A stretch of 64,000 nt of DNA, from contig CAZQVN010000007.1 of NCBI GenBank assembly GCA_964596775.1, positions 1-64,000 of the forward strand. Reading direction: 5' to 3'. Made by a program: the position numbers and the translations under genes. The DNA is from CAZQVN01 sp964596775. GTDB taxonomy: Bacteria > Eisenbacteria > RBG-16-71-46 > JABDJR01 > JAWXBZ01. Each line of letters begins with the position of its first letter. Position 1 is the stretch's first letter. The notes under the pieces are model-generated. The model was not told the DNA's origin. It saw only the letters and a list, made by a program, of their open reading frames with translations, and did not search any database. Positions 37,486 to 46,698 of this stretch are shown here, in pieces.

Positions 37486-38395
37486 GCCGGACCCCCAGCC
37501 TGTAGCGGGCTTCGCCGGTGGCCGGTTCCAGGTCCACCGCGGCCGTCGGAACGAGCCCGCGCGGTTCCTCATGGATGATCAGGAAGAACGTGGCCAGGAA
37601 CGCCGCCTCGCCGACCGCCCACCCCACGAGGGACAGCCGGTCGAATCGAACCGCATCGTCGAACAGCCGCTTCTGGCGGTCGCGGTTTCCCGTCCGCAGG
37701 TACGCGTCGTAGCGATCGTCCGCCTGGTCCTTGAAACGCACGGCCGTGTAGACGCCCGCGGCAAGCAGAGTGACCGATCCGCCGATCGCCAGCGCCCTGT
37801 TGCGGGCCCACCAGGAACCCTCGGAGGCACGGAGCCGCGCCGGAACCGGCGGCGCGAGCGGGTCGAGCTCCACCCGCTTCGAACCGGAAACGCGGGTATC
37901 GGCCAGGACGCTGTCGCCGGGCAGCGTCACCCGGCGGTAGCCGTCGAGGTCCACGAGCAGATCGGTGCCCCACAGCAACTCCGGCGGCAGGCGCACCGGA
38001 GTTTCCCCGATCGTGCGGCCGCCGGCGAGCACCCGGGCTCCCGACGGAGAAGTAAGCAGAACCGGACGGCCGAGTTCCACGGTCACGGTATCCCCGGCGG
38101 CCCCGGTGATCGAGACCGATTCGAAGGGGGGCAGAAGGCTCCGGTCGGCGGGGCGGAGCAGAAGGGTATGCCGGCCCGGTGCCACCGGGACTTCCTGGAT
38201 GGAAAACTCCGTCCAGGGAACCGGGGCGCGTTCGGAGTCTCCGGTCAGGTCGATCAGGTCGGCCCCGTCCATGACGACCGTGCCCGGACGGAGCACCACG
38301 AGCCGGAGCAGCAGGCTTTCCGACGCGGCGGCGGCGTGCGGATGAGCCGGAACGAAGGTCAGCAGCGCGAGGAGCAATACGGAGCGCGGTTTCAT
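37475..38395 (-). CDS. PEGA-domain membrane protein with DUF5683-like C-terminus
   Basis: 306 residues. Signal peptide (SVLLLALLTFVPAHPHAAAA), a periplasmic part with a PEGA-type beta domain (LTSPSGARVLAGGRTIGETPVRLPPELL split at LTSPSGARVLAGGRTI and GETPVRLPPELL), then two hydrophobic segments (ALAIGGSVTLLAAGVYTAV and SLVGWAVGEAAFLATFFLII) that flank a charged loop, as in DUF5683 proteins. The function is not known. ATG at 38395 with GGGGGAGAG upstream. The start overlaps the upstream stop by four bases, so the operon is translationally coupled. Confidence 0.78.
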   Translation of the reverse strand: MKPRSVLLLALLTFVPAHPHAAAASESLLLRLVVLRPGTVVMDGADLIDLTGDSERAPVPWTEFSIQEVPVAPGRHTLLLRPADRSLLPPFESVSITGAAGDTVTVELGRPVLLTSPSGARVLAGGRTIGETPVRLPPELLWGTDLLVDLDGYRRVTLPGDSVLADTRVSGSKRVELDPLAPPVPARLRASEGSWWARNRALAIGGSVTLLAAGVYTAVRFKDQADDRYDAYLRTGNRDRQKRLFDDAVRFDRLSLVGWAVGEAAFLATFFLIIHEEPRGLVPTAAVDLEPATGEARYRLGVRHGF

Positions 38396-39519
38396 GGTCT
38401 CTCCCCCGCCTCCGGGTCGCCCGGCAGGGCGGCAAAGTCGTAGGCCACGATGCGGCCGCGGTCGCCGGCCACGATCCACAGGCCGCCGGCCGGCACCGGA
38501 GGCACGGATACCGTTTCGGGATGACGGACCCGCGCCACAACCTCCCCCGTCTCCGCGCGGAGAACCCAGACGAGTCCCGACGCGGCCGCCACGGCCACGA
38601 CGGCACCGTCGCCGGCCGCGGTTGCGCGGAACGGCCCGCCGAGGGCAACGCGCCACGCGGTCGACCCGTCCGCGGTATCGACGGCGGCCACGCTTCCATC
38701 GAGGCCGGCCATCACGATGCGGGACCCCGACCATTCCGGGCGGGAGGTCACCCGCATTCCCAGTTCCGCTTTCCAGAGGCGGTTTCCGGTGACGGCGTCG
38801 AGAAAGTCGAGCCGACCGTCCACCGAGGCGGCTGCCACCCGCTTCCCGAGGGCGGCAATGCCGCAGAGCGCACTCCCCACGTCGGCGGACCAGCGCTTTT
38901 CGCCGCTCCGCGCATCGACCGCGAAGACTTCACCGTTGCGCCCTGGGACGAGGAACAGCGCGTTCTCCCTGTCCAGCACCGGCGGGCCCCAGACATCGGC
39001 ATTGAGATTCGTGACCCAGATGGGACGCCCCTCGTGGGGCGACAGGCCGAAGACGCGGCCGTCCCGGGTGGCCAGGAGTACGGCGCCCTCGAAGAAGAAG
39101 GCGCTTCCCGTCACCTCGCCGACTTCATGCCTCCAGCGGACCTTCTTCTTCCCGAGGTCGAACATGTACGCCGAGCCGTCCGGAACCGACGTTCCGGCAA
39201 ACAGGGTGCCGTCATGCAGCGTCAGGCTCCCGGTTGCCGAGCCGTCGATCCGTTTCCTCCAGCGCCGGCGACCGGTGTCGGGGTCGTACTGGACGATCCG
39301 CCGGTCGGTGGTGGCCACGTACAGCGCGCCCGCCTCGAACAGGAGCGGCACCTCGATCCCCCGCCCGGCATCCTCGGACCAGGCCACGGCAGCGGCGGGA
39401 AGGGCGTCGAATCCATGCGGCGCGAGAGCCTCGCCCCGGCCCGAGCCCGCGCACCCGTTCAGGCCCCAGAGACAGGCGGCGGCCAGCAGGAGGAATCGGC
39501 GGTTAATAGTTGAATCCAA
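38392..39519 (-). CDS. PQQ-repeat beta-propeller lipoprotein, BamB-like
   Basis: 375 residues. A lipoprotein signal (RRFLLLAAACLWGLNGC) is followed by PQQ-like WD-type blades: VQYDPDTGRRRWRKRIDG, VFGLSPHEGRPIWVTNL, VFAVDARSGEKRWSADVG, LDFLDAVTGNRLWKAELG, VAAVDTADGSTAWRVALG and VWVLRAETGEVVARVRH. This is the architecture of BamB of the barrel-assembly complex, but residues for BamA binding cannot be judged. TTG start overlaps the end of the protease-barrel gene by 17 bases. Its partner may be the barrel of that upstream protein (inference). Confidence 0.8.
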   Translation of the reverse strand: MDSTINRRFLLLAAACLWGLNGCAGSGRGEALAPHGFDALPAAAVAWSEDAGRGIEVPLLFEAGALYVATTDRRIVQYDPDTGRRRWRKRIDGSATGSLTLHDGTLFAGTSVPDGSAYMFDLGKKKVRWRHEVGEVTGSAFFFEGAVLLATRDGRVFGLSPHEGRPIWVTNLNADVWGPPVLDRENALFLVPGRNGEVFAVDARSGEKRWSADVGSALCGIAALGKRVAAASVDGRLDFLDAVTGNRLWKAELGMRVTSRPEWSGSRIVMAGLDGSVAAVDTADGSTAWRVALGGPFRATAAGDGAVVAVAAASGLVWVLRAETGEVVARVRHPETVSVPPVPAGGLWIVAGDRGRIVAYDFAALPGDPEAGERP

Positions 39520-42367
39520 TGAAGAAGTCCGTATCCGTTCTCCGGGTCACCGTCCTGAAATCGGTGGTCCGGGTGAAGTCGAACCTGAGAACGAGAAACC
39601 CGCCCAGGCTCGTCCGCAGGCCGAGGCCGAACGCGCCGAACGGCGTGGGAACACCCTCCCCTTCCTCCCAGGCGTTGCCGGCATCCGCGAGCAGGGCGCC
39701 CTGCACGGGCGGCAGCCCGATGTTGCCGAACGGAAACCCGAGAAGGACGCCGTCGAGCAGCGGGAAACGGAGTTCATTGTTCCACAGCAGCGAACGGCTG
39801 CCAAACAGCGAGCGCCGGGGGAAACCGCGGAGCGAATGCGAGCCCCCGAGCACGAAACGCTGCCGGTTCGTACCCTCCGATATCCGCCCCTGGAGCCGGA
39901 CGGCGTACCCGGAGCGGAAACCGATCCGGAAGTAGCGCCTCAGGTCGGCGATCACCGCCACGTTTTCCACGTTGGCCCGCTCGAGATCCGTGGTCACGCC
40001 GACTGCGAGGTTGTAGCGGCTTCCGTCGATCGGCCCCAGCGGGTTCCACAGGCTGTTGTCGTGGATCAGCGACAGGTAGTTCGTGGCCAGGACCGCGGTT
40101 CTCGCCTGCCGGAAGGAATCGTCGGAGCGATCCGAGTGGAACAGGAACAGCGAGGACTCGATCCTGTCGAACTTGGAAAACGGATAGCTGCCGATGAAGT
40201 TGACGCCGGCGCGCCGCTCGAAGTAGCGGAAGTCGCGCTCGTCGAGGAAGTCGCCGGCGAAGTGATACGCGCCGGCTCCGTAGTTGAACCGCCGGGTCAG
40301 GTTGAAGTAGGTGAAGCCGGCGTTGAACCGGGAGAGAAGGTCGCCGGTCGTTTCCGCGGTGTTCGACAGCTGGAAGAAGATGAGCTGGTCGCCGAGCTGG
40401 TCGGTCAGGAGCGCCTGCAGCCCCTCGCCGGACCCCAGTCCCGGGTCCACCGCCACGCCGCCCTGGGCAAAATCGAGGGAGAAACGCTTGCGGTACGGGA
40501 TCGTTTCGGCCCGGACGTTCTCCATCCCGTCCTCGACACCCCACGGCAGCCGCATCTCCGTCGAATCGGGCGGCGAGCCTCCAGCCGGCGCGGCGAGGGA
40601 GGCCAGCGGCTCGGAATAGACCAGCGGTCCGTCCGCGGCCTCCACGGAGTCGATGCGGTAGATTCCGTAGCGAAGGCGATGGTACGCCGTGTAGAGGAAC
40701 CCGTCGTCCGCCGGAAGCCAGACCGGGTCGAACGCCCCCCCCTGCAGCGACGTCACCCGGAATCCATGCCCGTCGAGATCGGTGACATGGATCTGCGGAG
40801 CGCCCGACCGATCGCTGACGAACGCGATCCGGTCGCCGGCGTGCGACCAGGCCGGGGCCCCGTCCTCGAAATTGCCCCGGGTGACGGCGCGGATCAGCCC
40901 GGTATCACGGTCGAAGAGGAAGATGTTGCGCGATCCGCTGCGGCCGTCCGGCGTCCGGTCCGAGGAAAAGGCGATCCGTCTGCCGTCCGGGGAAAACGCG
41001 GGATCGAGGTCCTGGTACCAGTCGGCGGTCAGCTTTTCCAGCCGTTCGTCGTCGAGGTGGAACAGGTACAGGTCGGAGTGGCCGTTCTGCGAGAGGCCGG
41101 AAAACGCGACGAGCCGGCCGTCGGGGCTCTGCACCGGCGAGAGGATCCCGTTCAGCCCCTCGAACTGGTAGCGGGCGATCTGCCGGCGCTTCTTCAGGTC
41201 GTAGAGGAACAGCGCGTCGCGCTCGTGGAACTTGGAGGTGAAGACGAGGCGGCCGTCGTGCCCCACGTCGATGCGGCTCTGGAACGGATGGAGGGATTCG
41301 TACTCGGCGGTGCGCTCGCCTTCGACGATGACGTCCAGGTCCTTTTCCTCGCCGGCGATCGAGGCCATGTAGATGTTCGTGTATCCGCTGCGCGGCGAGA
41401 CGAAGAGAAACCGGTCCTCGCCGAGCCCGGCCGACGCCGGAACCAGCGTCGGCTTGAAGGACGGTCCGCGGACCGCGAGTGGCTTGCCGTCCTCGGTGGG
41501 GGTCCGGGCCATCTCGATGCCGGGATAGAAACGGAGCTTGAGCCGGCGGTGCCACTTTTCGGAGAGCTCCCGTTCCGAAATGCCGAGCGTGATGTTCAGA
41601 ACGTCGCTGAACGAACGTCCCTTCCAGAGGTTCTGGTACAGCGCGGGAATGGCGTCCGGGCCGTATTCCTCCTCGATGAAACCGCAGAGATCCTGGCCGA
41701 CCTTGTAGATCGTGAACGATCCGTAGAAGCGCCAGAGGTCGGGAATGGCCGGCAGCTGGTTCGAAAGCACGAGATCCCGAAGGACCATCTCCCCGATGCC
41801 GTCCCACTTTCCCGACCAGAGATCGGCCATCCCCTCCGACATCCAGAGCGGCGCGTCCACCGGCTGTCCGCGATAGTGCCGGCCGTACACGCTTTCAAGG
41901 ATGGAGAGCTGGTACACGTGCACGAGTTCGTGATGGATCGTGGAGCGGAAATCCGACATCGAGCCGTTGAACGGAATGGCCACCCGCCCCTTGATGAACT
42001 CGGTGAATCCGGCCACGCCCTCCGGAAGAAAGAACGGGCTGATGTTCGTCTGCTCGAAGTCCTGGTGGCTGGCATAGATGATCAGCGGAATGCGATGGTC
42101 CACATGCCAGGCAAAGCGCACCGCGAGGTCGGCGAACGACTCCTCGGCCATCGCCAGCGCGATGGTCGCCAGCGATTCCTCTTCCGGATAGAAGAACAGA
42201 TCGAAGTGGGGGCTCTTCAGCACGCGCCACTGAAAGTCCGTGTACTGAATCTTGTTCTTGCCGAAACTGATCGTCTGGCCCGAAGCGGGCTTCGGCGCCA
42301 GGCAGAGCAGTGCCAGGGCCAGCAGGAACGGCGGGGTGAGGAGGCCACGCCGGAGCGGAACAGTCAC
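39503..42367 (-). CDS. Fused gluzincin-type metalloprotease, TolB-like propeller and outer-membrane beta-barrel
   Basis: About 954 residues in three parts. A signal peptide (TPPFLLALALLCLAPKPASG) precedes a protease domain with the zinc motif H146-E147-L-V-H150 and a likely third ligand E178 in WMSEGMAD, as in peptidase MA/M1-like gluzincins. Residues about 300-620 hold WD40/PD40 blades (DPAFSPDGRRIAFSSDR, APAWSHAGDRIAFVSDR). From about 640 to the end is a barrel with alternating strands and the Omp85-like motif GGSHSLRGFPRRSLFGSR, ending FFIGFNY with a C-terminal aromatic. GTG at 42367 with AGGAGG upstream is preferred over the ATG at 42421, which precedes the promoter's expected leader. Leads the four-gene operon. 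Confidence 0.85.
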   Translation of the reverse strand: MTVPLRRGLLTPPFLLALALLCLAPKPASGQTISFGKNKIQYTDFQWRVLKSPHFDLFFYPEEESLATIALAMAEESFADLAVRFAWHVDHRIPLIIYASHQDFEQTNISPFFLPEGVAGFTEFIKGRVAIPFNGSMSDFRSTIHHELVHVYQLSILESVYGRHYRGQPVDAPLWMSEGMADLWSGKWDGIGEMVLRDLVLSNQLPAIPDLWRFYGSFTIYKVGQDLCGFIEEEYGPDAIPALYQNLWKGRSFSDVLNITLGISERELSEKWHRRLKLRFYPGIEMARTPTEDGKPLAVRGPSFKPTLVPASAGLGEDRFLFVSPRSGYTNIYMASIAGEEKDLDVIVEGERTAEYESLHPFQSRIDVGHDGRLVFTSKFHERDALFLYDLKKRRQIARYQFEGLNGILSPVQSPDGRLVAFSGLSQNGHSDLYLFHLDDERLEKLTADWYQDLDPAFSPDGRRIAFSSDRTPDGRSGSRNIFLFDRDTGLIRAVTRGNFEDGAPAWSHAGDRIAFVSDRSGAPQIHVTDLDGHGFRVTSLQGGAFDPVWLPADDGFLYTAYHRLRYGIYRIDSVEAADGPLVYSEPLASLAAPAGGSPPDSTEMRLPWGVEDGMENVRAETIPYRKRFSLDFAQGGVAVDPGLGSGEGLQALLTDQLGDQLIFFQLSNTAETTGDLLSRFNAGFTYFNLTRRFNYGAGAYHFAGDFLDERDFRYFERRAGVNFIGSYPFSKFDRIESSLFLFHSDRSDDSFRQARTAVLATNYLSLIHDNSLWNPLGPIDGSRYNLAVGVTTDLERANVENVAVIADLRRYFRIGFRSGYAVRLQGRISEGTNRQRFVLGGSHSLRGFPRRSLFGSRSLLWNNELRFPLLDGVLLGFPFGNIGLPPVQGALLADAGNAWEEGEGVPTPFGAFGLGLRTSLGGFLVLRFDFTRTTDFRTVTRRTDTDFFIGFNY

Positions 42368-42407
42368 GAAAAGATCGCCTCCTCGACACGGGGAGAAAAC
42401 TGCCCAA

Positions 42408-42437
42408 AGTCTAGTGACCAAAGGACTTCCCTGTCAA
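42408..42437 (-). promoter_or_regulatory. Promoter of the envelope operon
   Basis: TTGACA (perfect), 18 bases, TAGACT. The predicted start near 42401 leaves about 34 bases before the GTG, including AGGAGG. It supports the GTG at 42367 because the alternative ATG at 42421 lies upstream of the -10. Confidence 0.7.
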
Positions 42438-42473
42438 TGCCCCGTTCCCCCGGCGGCCGGTGGGAAAAAATTC

Positions 42474-42502
42474 TTGCGATTTCGTCCGTATTTGATTCTA
42501 CT
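42474..42502 (+). promoter_or_regulatory. Candidate promoter of the zinc-ribbon gene
   Basis: TTGCGA, 17 bases, TCTACT: four of six matches in each box, in the AT-rich part of the gap. It would give an unusually long leader of about 195 bases. Confidence 0.3.
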
Positions 42503-42703
42503 TTTGATGTACCGGGTGTCTTTCGGAGCTGCTCCCCCGATTTCTCGTCCGCAGAATCGGGACCGGTTCCGCACCCGACCCCCCAGAATTCAACCGCCCC
42601 GGGGGAGGATTCATGATGGCCTGAACAGTTGCCGCCCGCCGCGGTTCCCATCCGACCCTGATCCTCCACCAATCATTCATTCCAGCGTCCCAAGAGGTAT
42701 GTC

Positions 42704-43030
42704 ATGAGTTTTGTCGATCGCACCATTCAATGTCGTGACTGCGGTACTTCCTTCATTTTTACGGCCGGAGAGCAGGCCTTCTACCAGCAGAAGGGTTTTC
42801 AGAACGAACCGACGCGCTGCCCGAACTGTCGCCGCCAGAAGAAGGACAGCGCCGGACCGCGCGGAGGCGACTCCGGTCACCGGGGTGGAGGGGGCGGTGG
42901 GGGCAACCGCCAGCTTTTCAAGACCGTCTGCTCCGCCTGCGGAGCGGAAACCCAGGTTCCGTTCGCTCCCTCGGGAGACCGGCCGGTCTACTGTCGCAAC
43001 TGCTACAACTCCCGACGCGGAGCAATGTGA
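42704..43030 (+). CDS. Small zinc-ribbon protein with CxxC knuckles
   Basis: 108 residues with two zinc modules. The N-terminal module IQCRDCGTSFIFTAGEQAFY ... RCPNCRRQK is the probable-zinc-ribbon domain seen in many small bacterial proteins. The C-terminal module VCSACGAETQVPF ... VYCRNCYNSRRG is the CxxC-CxxC type found at the end of such proteins. They are joined by a Gly-rich linker (HRGGGGGGGN). A nucleic-acid or RNA-related role is plausible but unproven. The start has AGAGG upstream; the gene ends at a bidirectional terminator shared with rnpB. Confidence 0.85.
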   Translation: MSFVDRTIQCRDCGTSFIFTAGEQAFYQQKGFQNEPTRCPNCRRQKKDSAGPRGGDSGHRGGGGGGGNRQLFKTVCSACGAETQVPFAPSGDRPVYCRNCYNSRRGAM

Positions 43031-43057
43031 ACGGCGGGAACAACGCACAGCCTTGAA

Positions 43058-43095
43058 CTGAAAAAGACCCGGAATCGCTTCCGGGTCTTTTTCAG
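43058..43095. terminator. Bidirectional intrinsic terminator
   Basis: A perfect 17-base-pair hairpin: CTGAAAAAGACCCGGAA, loop TCGC, TTCCGGGTCTTTTTCAG. A GC core with an A-run on one side and a T-run on the other makes it work in both directions, ending the zinc-ribbon gene (plus) and the RNase P RNA (minus), whose 3' end lies two bases away. Confidence 0.9.
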
Positions 43096-43096
43096 T

Positions 43097-43469
43097 CTCG
43101 AGTCGTTCGTAAGCCGAATTCTGTCCGGGGATGAACCCGTGACGATCATTTCTCTGGGACGGCCGTTACCGGACGCCTCAAGCAACCTACCCGAGAGTGA
43201 TGACGGAGGGGGCCCCTCCTCCTCTCCTATTGGGTCTTGCTCCAGGTGGGGTTTACCGAGCCATCGAAGTCGCCTCCGATGCTGGTGAGCTCTTACCTCA
43301 CCGTTTCACCCTTACCGCCCGCTCGCGAGGAGCGGGAGGCGGTCTGCTTTCTGTTGCACTTTCCCTGGGATCGCTCCCGCTGGGGGTTACCCAGCACCTT
43401 GCCCTGTGGAGTTCGGACTTTCCTCGACCGGCGCCGAAGCGCCCGCCGCGATCGTCTGAACGACTCGAG
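43097..43469 (-). ncRNA. rnpB: RNase P RNA, bacterial type A
   Basis: Catalytic RNA for tRNA 5' maturation, about 373 nt. The minus strand has the conserved core GAGGAAAGTCCGAACTCC, ACAGGGCAAGGTGCTGGGTA, the AGGGAAAGTGCAACAGAAAG block, GGTAAGGGTGAAACGGTG, and near the 3' end GACAGAATTCGGCTTACG. P1 is a 12-bp helix between 43458-43469 (CTCGAGTCGTTC) and 43097-43108 (GAACGACTCGAG), which fixes both ends. An extended -10 sits seven bases before the 5' end and a terminator directly follows the 3' end. Confidence 0.96.
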
Positions 43470-43475
43470 CAGGAA

Positions 43476-43484
43476 ACTGTAGCA
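43476..43484 (-). promoter_or_regulatory. Extended -10 promoter of rnpB
   Basis: TGCTACAGT on the minus strand (TGn plus TACAGT), placed so that transcription would start at the first base of the P1 helix. It overlaps the beginning of the rnpB-rnhA gap; no clear -35 is seen. Confidence 0.55.
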
Positions 43485-43490
43485 CAGAAA

Positions 43491-43919
43491 TCAGCTCCCG
43501 GCGCGCCCTTCGAGCTGCCCGTCGATGGCCTCGTTGGCCAGCCGGTCGGCGCGACCGTTCAGGGAGCGGGCCACATGCCGGAACCGGTACACGGGAATCT
43601 TCTTCAGCGCATCGAGAACCCGGGCGTAGAGCAGCTTCATCTTTTCGTCCTTGACCCGGTACTCGCGGTTGAGCTGCTTGACGACGAGTTCGGAGTCGAG
43701 GTGAAAGGAGACTTCGGCGGGGTTCATCGCGCCGACCCGTTCCACCGCGGACAGGAGCGCGGAATACTCGGCGACGTTGTTCGTGCACTGGCCGAGGTAT
43801 CCGTTCCACTCGTCGACGGTGTTTCCGGCCTCGTCGAGAACCACGATGCCCATGCCGGCGTGGCCCGGGTTCCCGCGCGCCGCCCCGTCCGTGTACACGG
43901 ACAGAACGGGACGGCTCAC
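43491..43919 (-). CDS. rnhA: Ribonuclease HI family protein
   Basis: 142-residue RNase H fold protein that degrades RNA in RNA:DNA hybrids. The acidic active site is complete: D11 in VYTDGAARGNPG, E51 in NVAEYSAL, D75 in FHLDSELVVKQL and D125 in GRADRLANEA. The basic protrusion of Escherichia coli RNase HI is missing, as in the short RnhA-like group. GTG at 43919 overlaps the stop of the upstream coiled-coil gene (GTGA); the open frame is longer upstream but only as shadow. Confidence 0.92.
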   Translation of the reverse strand: MSRPVLSVYTDGAARGNPGHAGMGIVVLDEAGNTVDEWNGYLGQCTNNVAEYSALLSAVERVGAMNPAEVSFHLDSELVVKQLNREYRVKDEKMKLLYARVLDALKKIPVYRFRHVARSLNGRADRLANEAIDGQLEGRAGS

Positions 43920-44641
43920 GGCTCGCCGCCGTCTTCCGAAGCCAGCCAGACGAGGATGCGTCCGCACCCCTCGCATACCCGCAGAGATTCGGCCTTCTTG
44001 ACCTCGTTGACGAACTGGGGAGGGAGAGCGGTGAAACACCCCCCACAGGCGCCCCTCTGCACCGGAACGACGGCCTGTCCGCCCTTGGCCCTGGCGAGCT
44101 GGCGGAACTTCGACTGGACCTGCTGGGGAAGCAGCGTGGCGCGGGCGGCACTGTCGGCGCGCAACCGTTCCAGTTCGGCCTTCAACCCGGCCGTCTTCTG
44201 GTCGATTTCCCGCTGCCGTTCCGCGATCCGCGCCTTTGCCGCGTTCACATGCTCCCTGGCGGCCGCCACGCGGGTCGCGTGCTCCTCGTCCACCTCGAAC
44301 GACTCGAGCACCCGCGTTTCCAGGTCCGATTTCTTTTCGCGGGTGAACGTGGCCTCGTTCTTCATGGCGTTGAGCTCGGCGTTGGACTTGGCCTGAGCCT
44401 GCTTGGTGGCGTTCTGTCGGAGGGCCTGTTCGAGGGTCTCGATCTCGCCTTCGAGATCCTTCCTCTTCCTGACGACGAGGAGACGGGCGTCCTCGCACGC
44501 CTTGAGTTCGTTTTCCCGGACCTTCAGTTCCGCTTCCGCCTGCTCCAGGGCCCGGGGGAGGCGTTCCAGCTCCCCCTCGACGGCCTGGATCTCCGTTTCA
44601 CACTTCTGGAGATCCCAGAGAACGTTCAGATCCAGCGCCAA
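43916..44641 (-). CDS. Coiled-coil protein with C4 zinc ribbon (zf-RING_7 / CT398 type)
   Basis: 241 residues: a long helical hairpin (heptad-rich, about residues 5-170, with VEGELERLPRALEQAEAELK and similar) followed by a C-terminal zinc ribbon with CGGC and CEGC knuckles (RGACGGCFTALPPQ and SLRVCEGCGRIL). Proteins of this family occur widely, often next to RNase H or Nif3 genes; their function is not settled. TTG start at 44641 with GGAG seven bases upstream; it lies 15 bases after the tRNA-Val gene, so it may be read from the tRNA promoter. Confidence 0.88.
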   Translation of the reverse strand: MALDLNVLWDLQKCETEIQAVEGELERLPRALEQAEAELKVRENELKACEDARLLVVRKRKDLEGEIETLEQALRQNATKQAQAKSNAELNAMKNEATFTREKKSDLETRVLESFEVDEEHATRVAAAREHVNAAKARIAERQREIDQKTAGLKAELERLRADSAARATLLPQQVQSKFRQLARAKGGQAVVPVQRGACGGCFTALPPQFVNEVKKAESLRVCEGCGRILVWLASEDGGEP

Positions 44642-44656
44642 GATGACTCTCCGGAG

Positions 44657-44732
44657 TGGTGGGCGATACAGGACTTGAACCTGTGACCCCTCGCATGTGA
44701 AGCGAGTGCTCTACCAGCTGAGCTAATCGCCC
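44657..44732 (-). tRNA. tRNA-Val (anticodon CAC)
   Basis: 76 nt with encoded CCA. Acceptor arms GGGCGAT / ATCGCCC, D-arm AGCTCAGCTGGTAGAGC, anticodon stem CTCGC / GCGAG with loop TTCACAT (anticodon CAC, decodes GUG), and T-arm CAGGTTCAAGTCCTG. It lies 14 bases after the other tRNA. Confidence 0.95.
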
Positions 44733-44746
44733 GAAAATGTCGAAAC

Positions 44747-44822
44747 TGGTGGGCCCTCCAGGATTTGAACCTGGGACCAACCGGTTATGAGCCGGCCGCT
44801 CTAACCGCTGAGCTAAGGGCCC
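44747..44822 (-). tRNA. tRNA with anticodon CAT, probably tRNA-Ile2 (lysidine type)
   Basis: 76 nt with encoded CCA. Acceptor GGGCCCT / AGGGCCC, anticodon stem GCCGG / CCGGT with loop CTCATAA, T-arm CCAGGTTCAAATCCTGG. A CAT anticodon can be initiator Met, elongator Met or Ile2. The C4-G69 and C5-G68 acceptor pairs used by TilS, the CTCATAA loop and the TTGGTC variable region resemble Ile2 of other bacteria; there is no initiator-type unpaired first base. Elongator Met cannot be excluded. Confidence 0.85.
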
Positions 44823-44840
44823 CGGTTCAAAAGAGCGGGC

Positions 44841-44869
44841 ACGTTAGCACGGCGGTTTTTGACCGTCAA
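44841..44869 (-). promoter_or_regulatory. Promoter of the tRNA pair
   Basis: TTGACG, 17 bases, TAACGT on the minus strand, about 20 bases before the first tRNA. The -35 is good; the -10 is weak but of the GC-rich stable-RNA kind. It lies just after the rpoD stop. Confidence 0.5.
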
Positions 44870-44895
44870 GAAGACCGACCTCCGGCTCGTGCCGC

Positions 44896-46698
<1,803 letters not shown>

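Larger units (their letters stand above)
42368..42703 (+). other. Divergent intergenic region between the protease-barrel operon and the zinc-ribbon gene
   Basis: 336 bases without a gene. The left end carries the minus-strand promoter and leader. The middle (42460-42540) is locally AT-rich and holds a candidate plus-strand promoter. The right 160 bases are a GC-rich leader for the zinc-ribbon gene, ending with AGAGG six bases before the ATG. I see no conserved RNA fold that I can name in the leader. Confidence 0.6.

Noticed and set aside
38717..42616. A 1299-codon plus-strand open frame opposite the protease-barrel gene
   Set aside because: It mirrors the operon, is rich in Arg/Glu/Pro/Gly and contains no hydrophobic core pattern.
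44830..44850. TTAGCAC near 44840 as half of a CIRCE element
   Set aside because: The second half (GAGTGCTAA) is missing and the position fits the tRNA promoter.
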